Assembly: GCF_039969785.1 (NCBI RefSeq)
Contig: NZ_JBDVNC010000022.1
Coordinates: 124,001 to 188,000, forward strand
DNA length: 64,000 bases
Direction of reading: 5' to 3'
Origin: Shimia sp039969785
GTDB lineage: Bacteria > Pseudomonadota > Alphaproteobacteria > Rhodobacterales > Rhodobacteraceae
Both the position numbers and the translations under genes were made by a program. The stretch's first letter is position 1. Each line of letters begins with the position of its first letter. Below the pieces are notes generated by a model. The model was not told where the DNA came from, did not search any database, and worked only from the letters and a program-made list of their open reading frames with translations. This document shows, one piece after another, positions 61,921-64,000 of this stretch.

Positions 61921-63054
61921 GTGACCGAAAACGTCAAGATCAACCGCGGCCTTAAAGGCATTTATTTCGAACGTTCCGGCGTCAGCCACATCGACGGCAG
62001 CAAAGGGGAACTCAGTTATCGCGGATACTCTATCCACGATCTCGCCACGCATTCGACCTTCGAAGAAGTCTGCTATCTGCTCATCCACGGGGAGTTGCCG
62101 ACCGAGGGCGAACTGGCCGCATTTGACGCTAACCTCAAGGCGGCCCGCACATTGCCCGAGCCGATCTTTGACATCATCCGCGCCACGGCTGACGGGCACC
62201 CGATGGACGTTCTGCGCACCGCCGTGTCTGCCCTTGCTGCGCTGGAACCAGGCAGCCATGAGACCGGCGAGGCTGCGTTTCTTTCCAATGGCATACGTCT
62301 GACCAGCCAGGTGCCGATGATCATCGCGGCACACGAAAACATCCGCAACGGGCGCGCACCAATGCCTGCGGACCCGGCTCTCAGCCACGCGGCCAACTGG
62401 CTCTGGATGCTCAAGGGGGAAAAGCCGTCCGAAGATGCCGCGCGGCTGGCAGATGTCGACTTTATCCTGCATGCCGAACATGGCGCCAACGCGTCTTCCT
62501 TTGCGGCCCGTGTCACCATTGGCACGGAAACCAACCTGCATGGCGGCATTGTCACCGCGCTGTCGACGCTGGCCGGTCCGGCCCATGGCGGTGCTGCCGA
62601 AGACGTGATGAAAATGGTGCACGACATCGGCAGCCCGGACAAAGCCGCCGATTATGTCAAAGCAAAACGCAAGAATCGCGAGGCGGTCACAGGATTTGGC
62701 CACCGCGTGTATCGCGCCGAAGATCCGCGCGCGCGTCACATGCGCGAAGGTGTGCGCAAACTGGGCGCAGAGATGGGCGCGCCGGAATGGTACGAAATCC
62801 TGCAAGCCGTTGTGGATGCGATGAAACCCTATGCCCGCCACGGGCTGAACGTGAATGTCGATTTCTATTCCGGCGTCATTTACCAGCTGCACGGCATCCC
62901 TATGGACCTATACGTGCCAATTTTCGCCATCGGTCGTATGCCCGGATGGATCGTGCAATGCGTCGAACAGCAACGCGGCAACATCCTGATCCGTCCGCTG
63001 ACATTGTACAACGGCCCGGAAATGCGCGCGTATATTCCATTTTCAGAACGATAG
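61921..63054 (+). CDS. Citrate synthase (short, type I/methylcitrate-like)
   Basis: 377 residues from GTG 61921 (GGAG ten bases upstream). LKGIYFERSGVSHIDGSKGE and LSYRGYSIHDLA mark the short citrate/methylcitrate synthase subfamily. The catalytic triad regions are LHAEHGANASSF (His), GFGHRVYRAEDPRA (His) and LNVNVDFYSGV (Asp). It condenses acetyl-CoA, or propionyl-CoA, with oxaloacetate. The neighbouring Pta genes would supply acetyl-CoA. It is divergent from the second pta with 32 bp between starts. Whether this is the main TCA enzyme or a specialised one is not visible. Confidence 0.9.
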   Translation: MTENVKINRGLKGIYFERSGVSHIDGSKGELSYRGYSIHDLATHSTFEEVCYLLIHGELPTEGELAAFDANLKAARTLPEPIFDIIRATADGHPMDVLRTAVSALAALEPGSHETGEAAFLSNGIRLTSQVPMIIAAHENIRNGRAPMPADPALSHAANWLWMLKGEKPSEDAARLADVDFILHAEHGANASSFAARVTIGTETNLHGGIVTALSTLAGPAHGGAAEDVMKMVHDIGSPDKAADYVKAKRKNREAVTGFGHRVYRAEDPRARHMREGVRKLGAEMGAPEWYEILQAVVDAMKPYARHGLNVNVDFYSGVIYQLHGIPMDLYVPIFAIGRMPGWIVQCVEQQRGNILIRPLTLYNGPEMRAYIPFSER

Positions 63055-63133
63055 CGTTCCAATATTTCGCTTTACCTCGGGATAATTTCCCGGTGAACTC
63101 TGTCTGACTGACCTCGCGCGCGAAAGAACGATA

Positions 63134-64000
63134 ATGACCTTCCAGCAACCCAAGCTAGACACTTCGCCCCCTGTTTCGGACGAAGTCCGCCAGACAACCT
63201 GTTACATGTGCGCCTGTCGCTGCGGCATCAATGTGCACATGAAGGACGGCCCGGATGGCAAAAAACAGGTCGCCTATATCGAAGGCAACCGCGACCACCC
63301 CGTCAACAAAGGTGTGCTATGCGCCAAGGGGTCGGCGGGCATCATGCAGGTCAACGCGCCCTCTCGGCTGAAAAAGCCTCTGAAACGCGTCGGACCGCGC
63401 GGGTCGGGCGAATACGAGGAAATCAGCTGGGAAGAGGCGCTCAGCACGGCGGTCGGATGGCTGACCGAGCTGCACGAAACCGCACCGCACAAGCTGGCCT
63501 TTTTCACCGGACGCGATCAGTCACAGTCCTTCACCTCGTTCTGGGCACAGCATTTCGGCACCCCGAACTATGCTGCGCATGGCGGATTTTGCTCGGTCAA
63601 CATGGCGGCCGCCGGGATTTACACCATGGGCGGGGCGTTCTGGGAATTTGGTCAGCCGGACTGGGACCACACCAAATTGTTCATGATCTTTGGCGTTGCC
63701 GAAGACCATGACAGCAACCCGATCAAGATGGGGCTGGGCAAGATCAAGGCACGCGGCGCCAAGGTGATTGGCGTCAACCCTGTGCGCTCTGGCTATAACG
63801 CAATCGCAGATGAATGGGTTGGCATCACGCCCGGAACTGACGGGCTCTTCATATTGGCTCTGGTGCACGAGCTGATGAAGGCAGGCAAAATCGACCTGCA
63901 TTATCTGGCGCAATACACCAATGCTGCGGTGCTGGTGGATGGCGACACCGGTCTGTTGCTGCGCGATGACGACGGCAAACAGCTGGTGATCGACCGCACA
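63134..64000 (+). CDS. soeA: Molybdopterin oxidoreductase, SoeA-like, N-terminal part (cut by window edge)
   Basis: The frame starts at ATG 63134 (MTFQQPKLDTSPP) and runs off the window after 289 residues. A [4Fe-4S] motif CYMCACRCGINV, with a further Cys in NKGVLCAKGSAG, precedes the molybdopterin-domain segments APSRLKKPLKRVGPRG, EEISWEEALSTAVGWL and KVIGVNPVRSGYNAIADEWV. This fits the DMSO-reductase superfamily branch that includes SoeA, the catalytic subunit of membrane sulfite dehydrogenase. In Ruegeria pomeroyi soeABC lie by xsc–pta from memory, and sulfite is Xsc's product, so SoeA is favoured. Formate dehydrogenase or thiosulfate/polysulfide reductase relatives remain possible. No Tat signal is present, consistent with a cytoplasm-facing enzyme. 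Confidence 0.75.
   Translation, partial: MTFQQPKLDTSPPVSDEVRQTTCYMCACRCGINVHMKDGPDGKKQVAYIEGNRDHPVNKGVLCAKGSAGIMQVNAPSRLKKPLKRVGPRGSGEYEEISWEEALSTAVGWLTELHETAPHKLAFFTGRDQSQSFTSFWAQHFGTPNYAAHGGFCSVNMAAAGIYTMGGAFWEFGQPDWDHTKLFMIFGVAEDHDSNPIKMGLGKIKARGAKVIGVNPVRSGYNAIADEWVGITPGTDGLFILALVHELMKAGKIDLHYLAQYTNAAVLVDGDTGLLLRDDDGKQLVIDRT

Overview
The window looks like a chromosomal segment of a marine Rhodobacterales (Roseobacter-group) alphaproteobacterium. Evidence: high GC with strong C/G third positions, a DUF442–sulfide:quinone reductase fusion, a tripartite tricarboxylate transporter, Mn-type SitABCD, the tauR–xsc–pta taurine block next to a SoeA-like molybdoenzyme, and group-typical neighbourhoods such as rsmB–heparinase-like–purH. 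No tRNA, rRNA, CRISPR, prophage or insertion sequence was seen. The only stretch with a foreign look is a relatively AT-rich islet at about 35.1–36.95 kb.

Layout. 0–0.3 kb: 5' end of polA (minus, cut by the edge). 0.4–5.6 kb: a LysR regulator divergent from a beta-propeller gene and tctCBA, closed by a strong hairpin. 5.7–13.6 kb: saccharopine dehydrogenase, a quinone-reductase-type flavoprotein divergent from a TetR gene with three identical-type operators, DUF3775, rmuC, mutL, and a MarR/Tat-exported nitroreductase-like operon with two palindromes. 13.7–18.6 kb: sulfur-related genes (DUF442–SQR with a SqrR-type operator, a SulP permease) plus a membrane methyltransferase-like protein and an SRPBCC protein. 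18.7–22.7 kb: sitABCD (minus) behind two Fur/Mur-type palindromes. 22.8–26.1 kb: deoC and a one-and-a-half-domain aldehyde dehydrogenase. 26.2–34.8 kb: a long minus-strand series (rsmB, heparinase-like, purH, lspA, a DUF3035 lipoprotein, paired M16 proteins). 34.9–37 kb: a DUF1674 gene and the islet with an orphan 323-residue protein and two short related-looking ORFs. 37–41 kb: a quaternary-amine ABC transporter. 41.2–49.8 kb: core genes (dapB, rbfA, truB, rpsO, pnp) with accessory DUF2233, DUF1643, RTX-type and GDSL genes. 49.9–54.2 kb: dienelactone hydrolase-like, amidohydrolase, 1-Cys peroxiredoxin, aldehyde dehydrogenase. 54.4–64 kb: taurine/organosulfonate region (tpa, GNAT, tauR, xsc, pta, a second convergent pta, citrate synthase, and the start of a SoeA-like gene).

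How the genes fit together. In the last block Tpa turns taurine into sulfoacetaldehyde, Xsc splits that to sulfite and acetyl phosphate, Pta makes acetyl-CoA, citrate synthase can feed it to the TCA cycle, and the SoeA-like enzyme would oxidise the toxic sulfite. I find pairs of CTGG-type direct repeats spaced 22–23 bp at tpa, tauR and xsc, which fits one TauR regulon. The sqr region similarly carries an ATTC-N8-GAAT operator placed between its likely -35 and -10. The most original observations are the TauR repeat grammar, the two pta paralogues facing each other with citrate synthase, the DtxR-like tail on the SitC permease, and the paired Y-x-[ST]-N-P-W small ORFs around the orphan gene.
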